64,000 bases of DNA from Gemmatimonas sp. (GTDB lineage: Bacteria > Gemmatimonadota > Gemmatimonadetes > Gemmatimonadales > Gemmatimonadaceae): assembly GCA_011390885.1 (NCBI GenBank), contig JAABRO010000022.1, positions 1 through 64,000 of the forward strand, written 5' to 3'. Positions 47,673 through 56,845 of this stretch are shown one piece after another. The translations under genes and the position numbers were made by a program. Under the pieces are notes generated by a model that was given only the letters and a program-made list of their open reading frames with translations, had not been told where the DNA came from and made no database searches. Position 1 is the stretch's first letter. The number at the start of each line of letters is the position of its first letter.

Positions 47673-48752
47673 TCACGGCTTGAGGTGCTTCTCCAGGAAC
47701 GCCCAGACAAGGTTCCACGAGTCGATCTGCTCGGGCGAATCGTCGCGCTCGAGCGTCTGGCGGTTCACGCGACGGTTGAACGTGTGCCCCACGCTCGCCG
47801 GGCCCGGCGTGGGATCGACGTAGATCTTGGTCTCGGCCCACTGCGGCTTGCGCGCGCGCAGCGCGTCGATGAGCGGCTCGGCTTCCTCGAAGTTCACGTC
47901 GGTGTCGTTCGTGGCCACGTGCACCAGCAGCGGCGTGCGCAGCGAGTCCACCTGATAGTACGGCGAGCGGCGCTTGTACTCCTCGCGCTGTTCGAAGGGC
48001 AGCCCCTGCAGGCGCGGCTGCGTGGAGAAGGAGCGCTGGTAGCCCGGGCCCTTGTACGAGAGACGGAAGAAGAGGTTGGTGACCGGCACCATGGCCACAC
48101 CCGCCTTGAACGGCGTGGTGCCGCGGAACAGCAGGTGGTTGGTGATGAAGCCGCCGTGGCTCCACCCCATCACGCCCACGCGCGCGGAGTCGACATAGGG
48201 CAGCGTCTTGGCGTAGTCGTACGCGGTGAGCACGTCGTCGACCTCATAGCCGCCGTAGTCGATGGCCTCGTGGAACGCCTTGCCATAGCCGGTGCTGCCG
48301 CGATACTCGGGGGCGATGATCACGTAGCCTCGCTCCACCGCCTCGAGGATGAACGGCAGGTAGTTCTGGTCCCAGTTGCCGTGCACACCGCCGTGCACCC
48401 AGACCATGGCGGCGTGCGCGCGCGGACCGCGCGGATTGAGCGGCGCGAACACGTACGCCGGAATCTCCAGGCCGTCGGCGACGCTCTTGTACGTGATTTT
48501 GTTGTACGACATGCGGCCCGCGCTGCGGGCGGCGAAGATCGAGTCGGTGCGCTTCTTGCCTTCGATCGCCGCCTCGTAGTTGGCCACCGGATGATCCTCG
48601 TGCCGATTGCTCACGTAGAGCATGGCGGCGCGCGCCGAGTCCATCGGAACGACCTGGCGCGGACGATTGCCCTGCTGCGCCGAGAGCGGCGCGGAGAGGG
48701 TGGCCAGCGCAAGCGCGGTGCCCGTGAGGGCGAGAAGTCGGGACTGGAGCAT
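47673..48752 (-). CDS. Secreted S9-family (prolyl oligopeptidase-like) hydrolase
   Basis: 359 residues from the ATG at 48752, which opens a proper signal peptide (LLALTGTALALATLSAPLSAQQ); a longer frame exists upstream but would bury that signal. The alpha/beta hydrolase fold has an oxyanion region VWVHGGVHGNWDQ, the nucleophile serine in GVMGWSHGGF, Asp in ATNDTDVNF and a late histidine in SVGHTFNRRVN. It probably cleaves peptides or esters in the periplasm. There is no beta-propeller, so it is not a classical full-length prolyl oligopeptidase. Confidence 0.83.
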   Translation of the reverse strand: MLQSRLLALTGTALALATLSAPLSAQQGNRPRQVVPMDSARAAMLYVSNRHEDHPVANYEAAIEGKKRTDSIFAARSAGRMSYNKITYKSVADGLEIPAYVFAPLNPRGPRAHAAMVWVHGGVHGNWDQNYLPFILEAVERGYVIIAPEYRGSTGYGKAFHEAIDYGGYEVDDVLTAYDYAKTLPYVDSARVGVMGWSHGGFITNHLLFRGTTPFKAGVAMVPVTNLFFRLSYKGPGYQRSFSTQPRLQGLPFEQREEYKRRSPYYQVDSLRTPLLVHVATNDTDVNFEEAEPLIDALRARKPQWAETKIYVDPTPGPASVGHTFNRRVNRQTLERDDSPEQIDSWNLVWAFLEKHLKP

Positions 48753-48835
48753 CTGAATCGGGACGAAGTAGTGAACGGAAGGAAGCGCTTCCATGCGCAT
48801 ACTACGCGGCGCGACGGATCAGTGCTGGCAGTCCG

Positions 48836-49318
48836 TCACGGCGACACGCCCAGCGAGACGAGCCCCGGCTTGAGCGCGCGGTAGTAGTAGACCGCCCCGC
48901 CGTCGGCGATGTCGGGCGACGTGATCAGGTTCACCTGGAGGGGCAGCCCCGTCACGGCATCGAACTCGGCCTCGAAGCGGTTGCCGCGCATGCTCCCGTT
49001 CCACGCGCGCACCCGCTGGAACACCTCGTCCACGGTGGCGAACCACTGCGGGGGGGCCGCAGGCGCTCCCTCGCCGGGCTCGACGCGGCGCGCGGCGATG
49101 ATCGAGTCGTTGGCCACCGTGAGCTCGTGCCACTGGCCGAGCTCGGAGGGGCAGAAGCACGCCAAGCGCGCCTCGACCGTGTAGTAGGTCAGCTGCTGCG
49201 CTTCCCAGGTGGCCTGCGCGCGCGCGACCTGCTGCATCTGGAACGGAGACACCCCGTCGTCGCCGCAGGCGGCGAGCACCAGCAAGACCACCGCGGCAAC
49301 CGATCGCAGCATACGCAT
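48836..49318 (-). CDS. DUF6174-like lipoprotein
   Basis: 160 residues. Lipobox LAAC puts the lipidated cysteine at about residue 18. The body (ATWEAQQLTYYTVEARLACFCP, followed by VDEVFQRVRAW and FEAEFDAVTGLPLQVNL) resembles small periplasmic lipoproteins classed as DUF6174. The start ATG at 49318 has GGGAGG five bases upstream, which decides it over longer frames. The role is unknown. Confidence 0.8.
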   Translation of the reverse strand: MRMLRSVAAVVLLVLAACGDDGVSPFQMQQVARAQATWEAQQLTYYTVEARLACFCPSELGQWHELTVANDSIIAARRVEPGEGAPAAPPQWFATVDEVFQRVRAWNGSMRGNRFEAEFDAVTGLPLQVNLITSPDIADGGAVYYYRALKPGLVSLGVSP

Positions 49319-49377
49319 ACAGCCTCCCGGAATGCGGTGAGCGGCCATGCCGCCGGTGGCACCGATGGAGCGCCTGC

Positions 49378-50697
49378 CTACGACGCCACGACCGATGGGC
49401 GCGCCGCCGAGACCGTCCATCCCGGCGTGTCGGCCATCTGCCCGTATACCCGCCGCACGCGATCGAGGCCTATCTGCGTGGCCCGGAAGCGGATCTCGGC
49501 GCGGTCGCCAGGCAGCACCGGCTTCACGGCGTGCACCGTCCCGTCCACGTCCACCGCCACCCACACTGTGCCCACGGGCTTCTCGGGCGTGCCGCCGCCC
49601 GGGCCGGCGATCCCGGTGATGCCGATGCCCACGTGCGCACCGAATCGCTGACGGACGCCCGTGGCCATGGCGCGCGCCACCGGCTCGCTGACCGCACCGT
49701 GCGCGGCGATGAGGTCGGCCGGCACGCCCAACTGCTCCACCTTGATGCGGTTGTCGTACGCGATCACGCCGCCCAGCACCTGGCTGCTCGAGCCGGGGAT
49801 GGCCGTGAGCCGACCGCCGAGCAGGCCACCGGTGCAGCTCTCCGCCACCGCGATGGTGTGGTCATGCGCGCGCAGCAGGTCGAGCACGAGGGCGGCGAGG
49901 TCGTCGTCATTCTCGCCGTAGACCCACGAGCCCACGCGCTGCCGCACGGTCGCGGCCGCGAGTTCGAGTCGCGCGTCCGCATCGCGCGCCGTGTGTCCGG
50001 AGAGCGTGAGCCGCAGGTCCACCCCGTCGAGCCCCGGCAGGTAGGAGAGCGGCACGTCGTGCACCGCGCGGCGGAACTCCGCGAGGTGGTCGGCCACCGC
50101 CGACTCGCTGATGCCCGTGGTGCGCAGCGTGCGCGAGCGCACGACGGTGGCCGTGTCGGGGGTGCTGCCGCGTGCCGCCATGCGCGCGATGAGGCGCGGC
50201 ACGATCTCCTCGGCGAGCATCCCCTTCATCTCGCGCGGCACCCCGGGCATGGTGGCCACGAAGCCGGTCTCGTTCTCGAGCCAGATCCCCGGTGCGGAAC
50301 CGTGCCGGTTGATGAGCACCTCCGCGCCCGCCGGCAGCATGAACTGGCGCACATTGCTCTCGGGCATGGCCTGCCCGAAGCGACGCTGCCAGCGCTCGGC
50401 GAGCGCGTCGCGGGCCGCGGTCTCGAGTACCAGCTCGCGCGCGAAGGCGCTGGCGAGCGACTCGTGCGTACGATCGTCGGCCGTCGGGCCAAGGCCGCCG
50501 GTGGTGAGCACGGCGCCGGTGCGCGCGAGGGCGTCGTGCACGGCGTCGACGATGTCGGACGGGGTGTCGCCCACCGTGGCGCGACGCGTGATGCGGATGC
50601 CGAGGTCGGCGAGCGTGCGCGCGATGTGCGCGGCATTGGTGTCGACGGTGAACCCGAGCAGGAGTTCGTCGCCGATGGTGATGAGTTCGAGGTCCAT
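49378..50697 (-). CDS. cinA: CinA: competence/damage-inducible protein, NMN amidase
   Basis: 439 residues with both CinA parts. The N-terminal molybdopterin-binding-like domain (ELITIGDELLLGFTVDTN, TTGGLGPTADD) has ADP-ribose pyrophosphatase activity in relatives. The C-terminal domain (VAESCTGGLLGGRLTAIPGSS, GITGIAGPGGGTPEKPVG) deamidates nicotinamide mononucleotide. The ATG at 50697 follows pgsA by 46 bases; the two are often neighbours in bacteria. Confidence 0.95.
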   Translation of the reverse strand: MDLELITIGDELLLGFTVDTNAAHIARTLADLGIRITRRATVGDTPSDIVDAVHDALARTGAVLTTGGLGPTADDRTHESLASAFARELVLETAARDALAERWQRRFGQAMPESNVRQFMLPAGAEVLINRHGSAPGIWLENETGFVATMPGVPREMKGMLAEEIVPRLIARMAARGSTPDTATVVRSRTLRTTGISESAVADHLAEFRRAVHDVPLSYLPGLDGVDLRLTLSGHTARDADARLELAAATVRQRVGSWVYGENDDDLAALVLDLLRAHDHTIAVAESCTGGLLGGRLTAIPGSSSQVLGGVIAYDNRIKVEQLGVPADLIAAHGAVSEPVARAMATGVRQRFGAHVGIGITGIAGPGGGTPEKPVGTVWVAVDVDGTVHAVKPVLPGDRAEIRFRATQIGLDRVRRVYGQMADTPGWTVSAARPSVVAS

Positions 50698-50743
50698 GCC
50701 GAAAGGTAGCCGCGGGAGAGGCGCCCGAAGCGGCCGCGATCGG

Positions 50744-51424
50744 CTACCGGCGCGCCGCGAGGAAGGCTGGTCCGTAGCGCGAGAAGTACAGCGCCAGCGA
50801 CCAGAGCGTGAGGCCGACCGCGCCGACCATGCTGAGCGTGCCGACGAGACCGTTGAAGTGCGCCCAGGCCGTCCACCACCCGAGGTCGAGCCAGCCCTGC
50901 GCGCCTGCAAGCGTGCGCGCGAAGAACCAGAAGAAGGCGGCGCCGGTCCAGATGCTCTGGAAGGTAGTCTTCCACTTCGCTGGGCCGATGGCACTGATCA
51001 CGAGGCCGCGGCGCGCGGCCAGCTGGCGAAAGATCGTCATGATCACTTCACGCCCGATGACCACGGCCACGATCCAGCCGGGGAGCGCCATGCGCCCGAT
51101 CGGCGTGACGAACAGGAAGGGCGTGGGCTCGGGCAGCACGCCGGCGAGCGGGGTGACGAACGTGTAGTGCTGCTGCAGCATGTACATGGGCACGAGCGTG
51201 GCCACGAGCAGCAGCTTGTCGGCGAGCGGGTCAAGGAGGCGACCGAGGTCGGTGACGAGGTTGCGCGTGCGCGCGAGGTGCCCGTCCCACCAGTCGGTGA
51301 TGGCCGCGAAGAGGAACAGCGCGAACGCGGCCAGCCGCGCCGACCAGGATGGCGCGAAGGGGAGCCACGCGATGAGCGGCGTCAACGCGATCCGACTGAT
51401 CGTAATCGCATTGGGGAGGTTCAC
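50744..51424 (-). CDS. pgsA: CDP-diacylglycerol-glycerol-3-phosphate 3-phosphatidyltransferase
   Basis: 226 residues, CDP-alcohol phosphatidyltransferase family with four or more spans. The catalytic motif DWWDGHLARTRNLVTDLGRLLDPLADK matches D(x)2DG(x)2AR(x)8G(x)3D(x)3D. It makes phosphatidylglycerol phosphate for membrane lipid. The GTG start at 51424 has GAGG six bases upstream and gives the normal MNLPNAITISR N-terminus. Confidence 0.93.
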   Translation of the reverse strand: MNLPNAITISRIALTPLIAWLPFAPSWSARLAAFALFLFAAITDWWDGHLARTRNLVTDLGRLLDPLADKLLLVATLVPMYMLQQHYTFVTPLAGVLPEPTPFLFVTPIGRMALPGWIVAVVIGREVIMTIFRQLAARRGLVISAIGPAKWKTTFQSIWTGAAFFWFFARTLAGAQGWLDLGWWTAWAHFNGLVGTLSMVGAVGLTLWSLALYFSRYGPAFLAARR

Positions 51425-51572
51425 GCACGCCTCGCGAAGGACACTCGGGGAGGGCGGCGGGGGCGCCGCACGGACGCCGGGAATGTACACCCGCGAACCG
51501 CCCGGGCGACACGCGCCTTGTTCGGCGGGCCGCGCGCCACGCCGCGGCCGATGGCGCGTGACGCCGACGGCG

Positions 51573-52250
51573 TCAGGCGAGCGTCTTGAGTACCAGCTTC
51601 GAGACGGCCTTGAGCGTGTCGAACACCCCGTCGCCGGTCACGGCGACCGCCTCGAACTCGGGCGCTCGCTCCACCCACTCGCCGGTGGGCAGTTGGCTCA
51701 CCAGCAGCTCCCCCGCCTTGAACGGGTTCGCGAGCGGTCGCTGACGCGACGTTTCGAGCACTTCCCAGCCGGGATTGAGCATCTCCCGCAGCTCGGCCAG
51801 CGGTGCAGCGTTCGGCAGGTCGCGCTTGTTGTACTGGATCACGAAGGGCATGCGCGTGAGGTCGTACCCGTACGCGGCCATGTTGTCGTACAGGTTCTGC
51901 ATGCTCTCGAGGTTGGCCTCGGCGCGATCACGTTGCGAGTCGGCCACGAACACCACGCCGTCCACCCCCTTGAGGATGAGCTTGCGGCTGGCGTTGTAGT
52001 ACACCTGCCCCGGCACGGTGTACAGGTGAAAGCGCGTGCGGAAGCCGCGAATCGTGCCGAGGTCCACGGGAAGGAAGTCGAAGAAGAGCGTGCGCTCCGT
52101 CTCCGTGGCGAGCGAGATGAGCTTGCCGCGCGTGTCCGGCGACACCTTGCCGTAGACGAACTCGAGATTGGTGGTCTTGCCACCGAGCCCCGGCCCGTAG
52201 TACACGATCTTGCAGTTGATCTCGCGGGACGCGTAGTTGATCATCGACAT
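51573..52250 (-). CDS. mglA: MglA-family small GTPase
   Basis: 225 residues, a Ras-like GTPase. P-loop [15 protein letters not shown], switch II region PGQVYYN, guanine motif NKRDLPN and the Gln-rich [10 protein letters not shown] segment are characteristic of MglA. In Myxococcus MglA sets cell polarity; in non-motile phyla its role is unclear. It follows its partner mglB by 12 bases, and the AGGAGG ribosome site lies at the mglB stop. Confidence 0.94.
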   Translation of the reverse strand: MSMINYASREINCKIVYYGPGLGGKTTNLEFVYGKVSPDTRGKLISLATETERTLFFDFLPVDLGTIRGFRTRFHLYTVPGQVYYNASRKLILKGVDGVVFVADSQRDRAEANLESMQNLYDNMAAYGYDLTRMPFVIQYNKRDLPNAAPLAELREMLNPGWEVLETSRQRPLANPFKAGELLVSQLPTGEWVERAPEFEAVAVTGDGVFDTLKAVSKLVLKTLA

Positions 52251-52262
52251 CGTCTGTTCCTC

Positions 52263-52751
52263 CTACGAGAACAGGCGATCGATCTCGTCCTCGGCGCCGG
52301 CGAGCAGCCCCGGCGGCGCGATCTGGCTTCCGGAGCCGCGCGCAAAGACGGCTTCGAAGGTGCGCGAGAGTTCGTCCACGACGCTCTTCATCTTGAGGCG
52401 GACCAGTCCGAGCGTAGTGCGGTTGTCGAAGAGCACGACGAGGATGACGCGCTTGGCGACGTCGGCGAGGTACATGGACTCGCGCTCGCCCTGGTGGAAG
52501 AGGACGTTGAAGTCGCTCTCGCCGATCAGGCGCGCGAGCTGGTCGTTCGCGCTGAAGTCGGCCGCGGTGAGCGTGGCAAACGCCGTCGCGTCGAAGTTGG
52601 GCGGCTCGCCCACGGTGGCCACGAGCTGACCGGAGCGGTCCACGAGCAGGGCGCAGCGCGCCTTGGCGTCGTAGAGGAACCGCTGGAGAATCTGCGTAAT
52701 GGCCCCGAAGTCGTCCTCGGTGAACGACCAGGTGGCGGCGCCGACGGGCAT
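52263..52751 (-). CDS. mglB: MglB-type roadblock/LC7 protein
   Basis: 162 residues with a roadblock/LC7 domain (ALLVDRSGQLVATVGEPPNFD). MglB dimers act as GTPase-activating protein for MglA. The C-terminal 35 residues form a helix and flexible tail. The adjacency to mglA supports the pair assignment. Confidence 0.9.
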   Translation of the reverse strand: MPVGAATWSFTEDDFGAITQILQRFLYDAKARCALLVDRSGQLVATVGEPPNFDATAFATLTAADFSANDQLARLIGESDFNVLFHQGERESMYLADVAKRVILVVLFDNRTTLGLVRLKMKSVVDELSRTFEAVFARGSGSQIAPPGLLAGAEDEIDRLFS

Positions 52752-52787
52752 GAACTCGCTCCGGAGATCCGGGTCCGAAATTGACGA

Positions 52788-53066
52788 TCAGGGCAGCGCG
52801 CGTTCGACACGCTGAAGCGCCCGCTGGCCTCGCCGGCGGAGCACGGGATGCGCTTCCCACGCGATATACTCGCGCAGAAGCCGCACACTATCAACGCTCG
52901 GCCGTGCCCGAAGGTAACTGATCGCCGCCATCCGGCGCGTGGGCCGGTGGTGAAACAGTGCCTGCCGGCTGCGGGATACCTGCGTGCCCCAGGCCGCCAG
53001 CCCTGTGACGAGGCCAAGGGCGAGCCCGGTGGAGAAGACGGTCATCGGCGAGGTCTGTCGAGGCAT
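52788..53066 (-). CDS. Small membrane-anchored helical protein
   Basis: 92 residues. One N-terminal span (FSTGLALGLVTGLAAWG) is followed by basic helices (MAAISYLRARPSVDSVRLLREY) that resemble a single HEAT-like repeat. It is 36 bases upstream of mglB in the same direction. Function unknown; the start ATG at 53066 was chosen because it precedes the span. Confidence 0.5.
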   Translation of the reverse strand: MPRQTSPMTVFSTGLALGLVTGLAAWGTQVSRSRQALFHHRPTRRMAAISYLRARPSVDSVRLLREYIAWEAHPVLRRRGQRALQRVERALP

Positions 53067-53153
53067 CGGAAACGCGCGCGTTGGAGCGAAATCGGTCAGG
53101 TGTGACGGGCAGACGACGGGGTGGTGGTAAGGTAAACGCCAACCGGAGGTGTC

Positions 53154-53591
53154 ATGGAGCCGTTGCATGCTGACCCATCGCTTGAGGAACTGTCCGCCAC
53201 CGTCGTGGCGGCCTCGCTCCGCGTGTACCACGATCTCGGCCCCGGCCTGCTCGAGTCGGTCTACGAGCGTCTGCTGCAGGGGCAGCTGGCTCGGCGCGGG
53301 CTGGACGTCCGCCGCCAGCACCCGGTCGACTTCACCTACGACGGCGAGCACTTCGCGGCGGCCTTTCGGGCCGACCTCCTCGTGGAGCGGCGCCTGCTCG
53401 TGGAGGTCAAGGCCGTGGAGGCGGTCCCGCCGATCGCGGTTCGGCAGACAGTGACCTACCTCCGGCTGCTCGGGCTGCCGCTCGGACTCCTGATCAACTT
53501 CGGGAGTTCACGATTCTCCGTGCGCCGGGTCGTGAACGGGCACCGCGACACGCGAGGGTCTCGCCTGCGGATCCACCGCGGCGACGGGTGA
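53154..53591 (+). CDS. GxxExxY protein (PD-(D/E)xK nuclease-like)
   Basis: 145 residues. The name-giving motif is GLLESVYE, and the nuclease-like core has AAFRADLLVERRLLVEVKAV with D and ExK in place, followed by RQTVTYLRLLGLPLGLLINFG. Members are widespread in environmental genomes and have no established role. GGAGG lies six bases before the ATG. It is the only rightward gene in a long leftward region and is followed directly by the repeat cluster at 53616-53917, which hints at a mobile or domesticated unit. Confidence 0.88.
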   Translation: MEPLHADPSLEELSATVVAASLRVYHDLGPGLLESVYERLLQGQLARRGLDVRRQHPVDFTYDGEHFAAAFRADLLVERRLLVEVKAVEAVPPIAVRQTVTYLRLLGLPLGLLINFGSSRFSVRRVVNGHRDTRGSRLRIHRGDG

Positions 53592-53615
53592 TCGGTGCCC
53601 CCTTACGAACGAAGC

Positions 53616-53636
53616 AGCGAACGACGCGAAAGCGCG
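53616..53636 (+). repeat. Degenerate copy of the 28-nt repeat
   Basis: Contains AACGACGCGAAAGCGCG, a shortened match to the clearer copies at 53669 and 53890. Confidence 0.4.
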
Positions 53637-53668
53637 TCTCCGGCTACCAGGGCACTCGGCCCAGACGT

Positions 53669-53696
53669 GGGGAACGGCGAAAGACGCGAAGGCGCG
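53669..53696 (+). repeat. 28-nt repeat, direct copy
   Basis: The core GGCGAAAGACGCGAAGGCG is shared with the copies at 53814-53840 (inverted) and 53890-53917 (direct). No coding sense was found across it. Confidence 0.75.
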
Positions 53697-53813
53697 ATCA
53701 GCGCGATGACGCGAACACCGCATGCGACGAGGCGCACGACGCTCGGGGCAGCCCGCGGTGGGTTCGTGAGACGATGGTCACTCCCACGGCTGTGTTCGCG
53801 CCTTCGCGCCCGT

Positions 53814-53840
53814 CGCGCCTTCGCGTCTTTCGCAGTCCCC
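53814..53840 (-). repeat. 28-nt repeat, inverted copy
   Basis: Reverse complement of the copy at 53669-53696 with one base missing and one changed. The two could pair into a stem enclosing about 117 bases. A partial second match (CGCGCCTTCGCG) precedes it at 53798-53809. Confidence 0.7.
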
Positions 53841-53889
53841 GCCAGCCGTGTCGTCGCGAGCCCGGGCCAAGAGCACTCGTCCAAAATCC

Positions 53890-53917
53890 AGGGAACGGCG
53901 AAAGACGCGAACGCGCG
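53890..53917 (+). repeat. 28-nt repeat, direct copy abutting recR
   Basis: Matches the 53669 copy at 26 of 28 positions and ends on the base before the recR stop codon (minus strand). The 326-base stretch 53592-53917 holds only these repeats and no recognisable gene. Confidence 0.75.
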
Positions 53918-54505
53918 TCACATGTCGCGACGGGCCTGCAGGGCCTGGGCGATGGTGACGCCGTCGGCGTACTCGAGGTCGCCGCCGACGGGGAGGCCGC
54001 GCGCGATGCGCGTGACGCGCACGCCGAGCGGGGCGAGTTGACGCTGGATGTACAGCGCGGTGGCTTCGCCTTCGAGCGACGGGTTGGTCGCGAGGATCAC
54101 CTCGGTTACCTCGTCCTCGGGGATGCGTGCGAGCAGGGCGCCGATCGTAAGGTCGTCGGGGCCGACGCCGTCGAGCGGCGAGAGTCGGCCGCCGAGCACG
54201 TGGTAGCGCCCGCGGAACTCACCCGCCCGCTCGATGGCTGCGATGTCGGCCGCGTCCTCCACGACACACACGAGCGTGCCGTCGCGACGCCCGTCGGAGC
54301 AGATGCTGCACAGCGGCGCTTCGGTGAGGTTGAAGCAGCGCGTGCAGGTGCGCACGGTGTCGACCAGCGTGACGAGCGCCTGCGCGAGCCGGCGGCTCTG
54401 GTCGGCCGGCTGCTTGAGCAGATGGTACGTGAGCCGCTGCGCGGTCTTGCGCCCGATACCGGGCAGACGCGCGAGCTCCGTGGTCAGGTCGTCGATGGCG
54501 GACAC
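53918..54505 (-). CDS. recR: Recombination mediator RecR
   Basis: 195 residues. The N-terminal helix-hairpin-helix (LARLPGIGRKTAQRLTYHLL), the four-cysteine zinc finger (CTRCFNLTEAPLCSIC) and the Toprim domain (VCVVEDAADIAAIE) are complete. RecR works with RecO/RecF to load RecA at gaps. The start is GTG at 54505. Its last codons run into the repeat cluster. The order dnaX-ybaB-recR is widely conserved. Confidence 0.96.
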   Translation of the reverse strand: MSAIDDLTTELARLPGIGRKTAQRLTYHLLKQPADQSRRLAQALVTLVDTVRTCTRCFNLTEAPLCSICSDGRRDGTLVCVVEDAADIAAIERAGEFRGRYHVLGGRLSPLDGVGPDDLTIGALLARIPEDEVTEVILATNPSLEGEATALYIQRQLAPLGVRVTRIARGLPVGGDLEYADGVTIAQALQARRDM

Positions 54506-54530
54506 GCCGGATGCCCCTTGGGGGCGAGGC

Positions 54531-54848
54531 TCAGAACGGGAGCTTGAACGGCAGGTCGAGGCCGCCGGTGAGCTTGCCCATCTCTTCCTGCGCGAGCTCC
54601 GCTGCCTTCTTCTGCGCCTCCGCGGCCGCGACCGCGATGAGGTCCTCGAGCATCTCGATGTCGGCGGGGTTCACCACGCTCGGATCGAGCTTGACGCGAC
54701 GCACCGTGCCCTTGCCGTCGCATTCGACCGTGACCATGCCCGCGCCCGCCGTCGCGCTGACTGTGCGACGCGTGAGATCGTCCTGCATCTGCTGCAGCTT
54801 GCCCTGCATCTGCTGGGCCTGCTGCATGAGGTTGAAGATGTTCGCCAT
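54531..54848 (-). CDS. ybaB: YbaB/EbfC nucleoid-associated protein
   Basis: 105 residues. LMQQAQQMQGKLQQMQDDL and the domain TATAGAGMVTVECDG with SVVNPADIEMLEDLIAVA identify the YbaB/EbfC family, small DNA-binding dimers. Between dnaX and recR, its usual place. Confidence 0.94.
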   Translation of the reverse strand: MANIFNLMQQAQQMQGKLQQMQDDLTRRTVSATAGAGMVTVECDGKGTVRRVKLDPSVVNPADIEMLEDLIAVAAAEAQKKAAELAQEEMGKLTGGLDLPFKLPF

Positions 54849-54919
54849 TGTCGGAAGATAGCCGAACCGGCACGCCCCGTCGAGCGACGGCGACGCACCG
54901 GCCGCCGCACAGCGCTTCG

Positions 54920-56722
54920 CTAGGAGTCGAGCAGCTCGAGGTCGAGCGCCTGCACCGCCGCCGCCAGCAACGGATCGCGCTGCGCCAGCCGCTCGATCGT
55001 TTCCGACTTCACGTCTTCGGCGGTGATGCGCTTCCCTCGCGGCGCGGCGGGCAGATCGGGCCCCGCCCCCTCGCTCTCCAGCCGCAGGGCGCGCACGGGC
55101 CCGACCACGCTCCCGATCGCGGCCAGCACCACGTCACGGCCGTTCTCCACCGCGGTGGAGAAGGTGTCGTCGCCGGGGTCGTGCGTGAGCGTGAGCAGGC
55201 CGCTGGCGTCGAGCGCCGTGGGACGCACGCGCCGCACCGACTCGGCCAGCATGCCACGTCCGGCCACCCGCACCGCATCGGCCACGGCGCTCCACCGCGC
55301 ACGCAGGGACTCGAGCGTGGGGGCAGCCGACGACGCCGCAGACGCGGGCGGCGCCACGACAGGCGACGCCTTCGGGGCAGGCGCGGCAGCCGGGGCAGGC
55401 ACCGGCACCCGCTCCGCAGGCGCCTCCACACGTGGCGGCATCGCGCGCGACGCCGGCTCCTTCGTCCCGACCGCCTCTCGCGCCTTCGGTGTGGCCGCAT
55501 ACGCCGACGCGCCCTTCGGCTCCTCGACGCGCGCCGTACGGCGCACCGGCGGGTCCTCGCCTGCATCGAAGCCGCGCAGCACCTCCTCGAGGTCGACGGT
55601 GCGATCGAGCAGCGCGAAGCGCACGAGCAGCGACTCGAGCAGCAGCTGCGGCTGCCCGCTCTTGCGGTACTGGGGCTCGAGCTCGAGCAGCGCATGCAGC
55701 ATGCGCAGCAGGTCGGGCGCCGCGAAGCGCCCGCGGCGCGCCTCGAGCGCCTGCGCGAGCGTGTCGGAGATCTCCGGCGGCGCGGCGCCGAGCGAGAGCG
55801 CGAGCATGGCACGCAGCACATCCGCGAGACCGGCCAGCACCTGCGCGAAATCCACGCCGCCATCGGCGAGCCCCTGCACGCGCGTGAACACGTCGGCGGC
55901 GCGGCGCTCCGCGATCACGTCGAGCAGCGCGACGAACTCCTCCTCGGGCACGAGGCCGAGCGCCGTGCGCACCCGCTCGGCCGTCACCTCGCTCGAGTCG
56001 CCGAGCGAGAGCACCTGGTCGGTGAGCGAGAGCGCATCGCGCAGGCCACCATCGGCGGCGCGCGCGATCATGCCGAGCGCGTCGTCATCGAAGGGCACGC
56101 CCTCCTGCTGCAGCACGTGCGCGAGCCGCTCGCGAATCTCGGCGGGGCTGATGCGCTTGAGGTCGAAACGCTGCAAGCGGCTCAGCACCGGCGCCGCCGC
56201 CTGCGCGATCTTCTGCGGGTCGGTGGTGGCGAACACGAATACTACGCGCGGCGGCGGCTCCTCGAGCACCTTGAGGAGCGCGTTCCACGCCTCGCGCGTG
56301 AGCATGTGCGCCTCGTCCACGATGTACACCTTGTAGCGCTCGTCGGCCGACGGCGCGTACATGGCGCGCTCGCGCAGGTCGCGCGCGTCGTCCACACCGC
56401 GATTGGATGCGGCGTCGATCTCGACCACGTCGAGCGACGCGCTGCCGCTCCAGATGCGCTGGCAGCTCGGGCACTGTCCGCACGGCTCGCCGTCGTTCGG
56501 CGTGCCCGCCTTGCGCGCGGCCGAGAGCACCTCGCAGTTGAGCGCCATGGCGAGCACGCGCGCGAGCGTGGTCTTGCCGGTGCCGCGCGGGCCGCACAGC
56601 AGGTAGCCGTGCGCGACGCGATCGCGCGCGATGGCACCCTTGAGCGTGTTGCCGACGTGCGATTGCACGGCGACCGACGCGAAGTTGGTGGGGCGGTACT
56701 TGCGCGCGAGGGCGAGCGTCAT
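54920..56722 (-). CDS. dnaX: DNA polymerase III subunit gamma/tau
   Basis: 600 residues. Walker A CGPRGTGKTTLA, the zinc module CGQCPSCQ, Walker B VYIVDEAHML and the SRC-like QRFDLKRIS region define the clamp-loader ATPase, the motor that loads the sliding clamp. The C-terminal half carries an Ala/Pro-rich linker and a tau-type domain ending LDLELLDS. I saw no A-rich slippery site with a downstream hairpin inside the gene that would suggest a programmed frameshift to gamma. Confidence 0.95.
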   Translation of the reverse strand: MTLALARKYRPTNFASVAVQSHVGNTLKGAIARDRVAHGYLLCGPRGTGKTTLARVLAMALNCEVLSAARKAGTPNDGEPCGQCPSCQRIWSGSASLDVVEIDAASNRGVDDARDLRERAMYAPSADERYKVYIVDEAHMLTREAWNALLKVLEEPPPRVVFVFATTDPQKIAQAAAPVLSRLQRFDLKRISPAEIRERLAHVLQQEGVPFDDDALGMIARAADGGLRDALSLTDQVLSLGDSSEVTAERVRTALGLVPEEEFVALLDVIAERRAADVFTRVQGLADGGVDFAQVLAGLADVLRAMLALSLGAAPPEISDTLAQALEARRGRFAAPDLLRMLHALLELEPQYRKSGQPQLLLESLLVRFALLDRTVDLEEVLRGFDAGEDPPVRRTARVEEPKGASAYAATPKAREAVGTKEPASRAMPPRVEAPAERVPVPAPAAAPAPKASPVVAPPASAASSAAPTLESLRARWSAVADAVRVAGRGMLAESVRRVRPTALDASGLLTLTHDPGDDTFSTAVENGRDVVLAAIGSVVGPVRALRLESEGAGPDLPAAPRGKRITAEDVKSETIERLAQRDPLLAAAVQALDLELLDS

Positions 56723-56845
56723 GGCAGCGTTGGACGCGAGCGGAAGCGGCGCACCGGGCGAGGCAGCGCACCAACGGCGACGCGGAACCGGTCGCGGGAC
56801 CGTCCACGTCGCGGGACTCCTGAAGCTACTGCGCCGAGGGCGGAG

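Noticed and set aside
53592-53917. Repeat cluster as a CRISPR array
   Set aside because: Copies are in both orientations, at irregular distances, and no cas gene is nearby.
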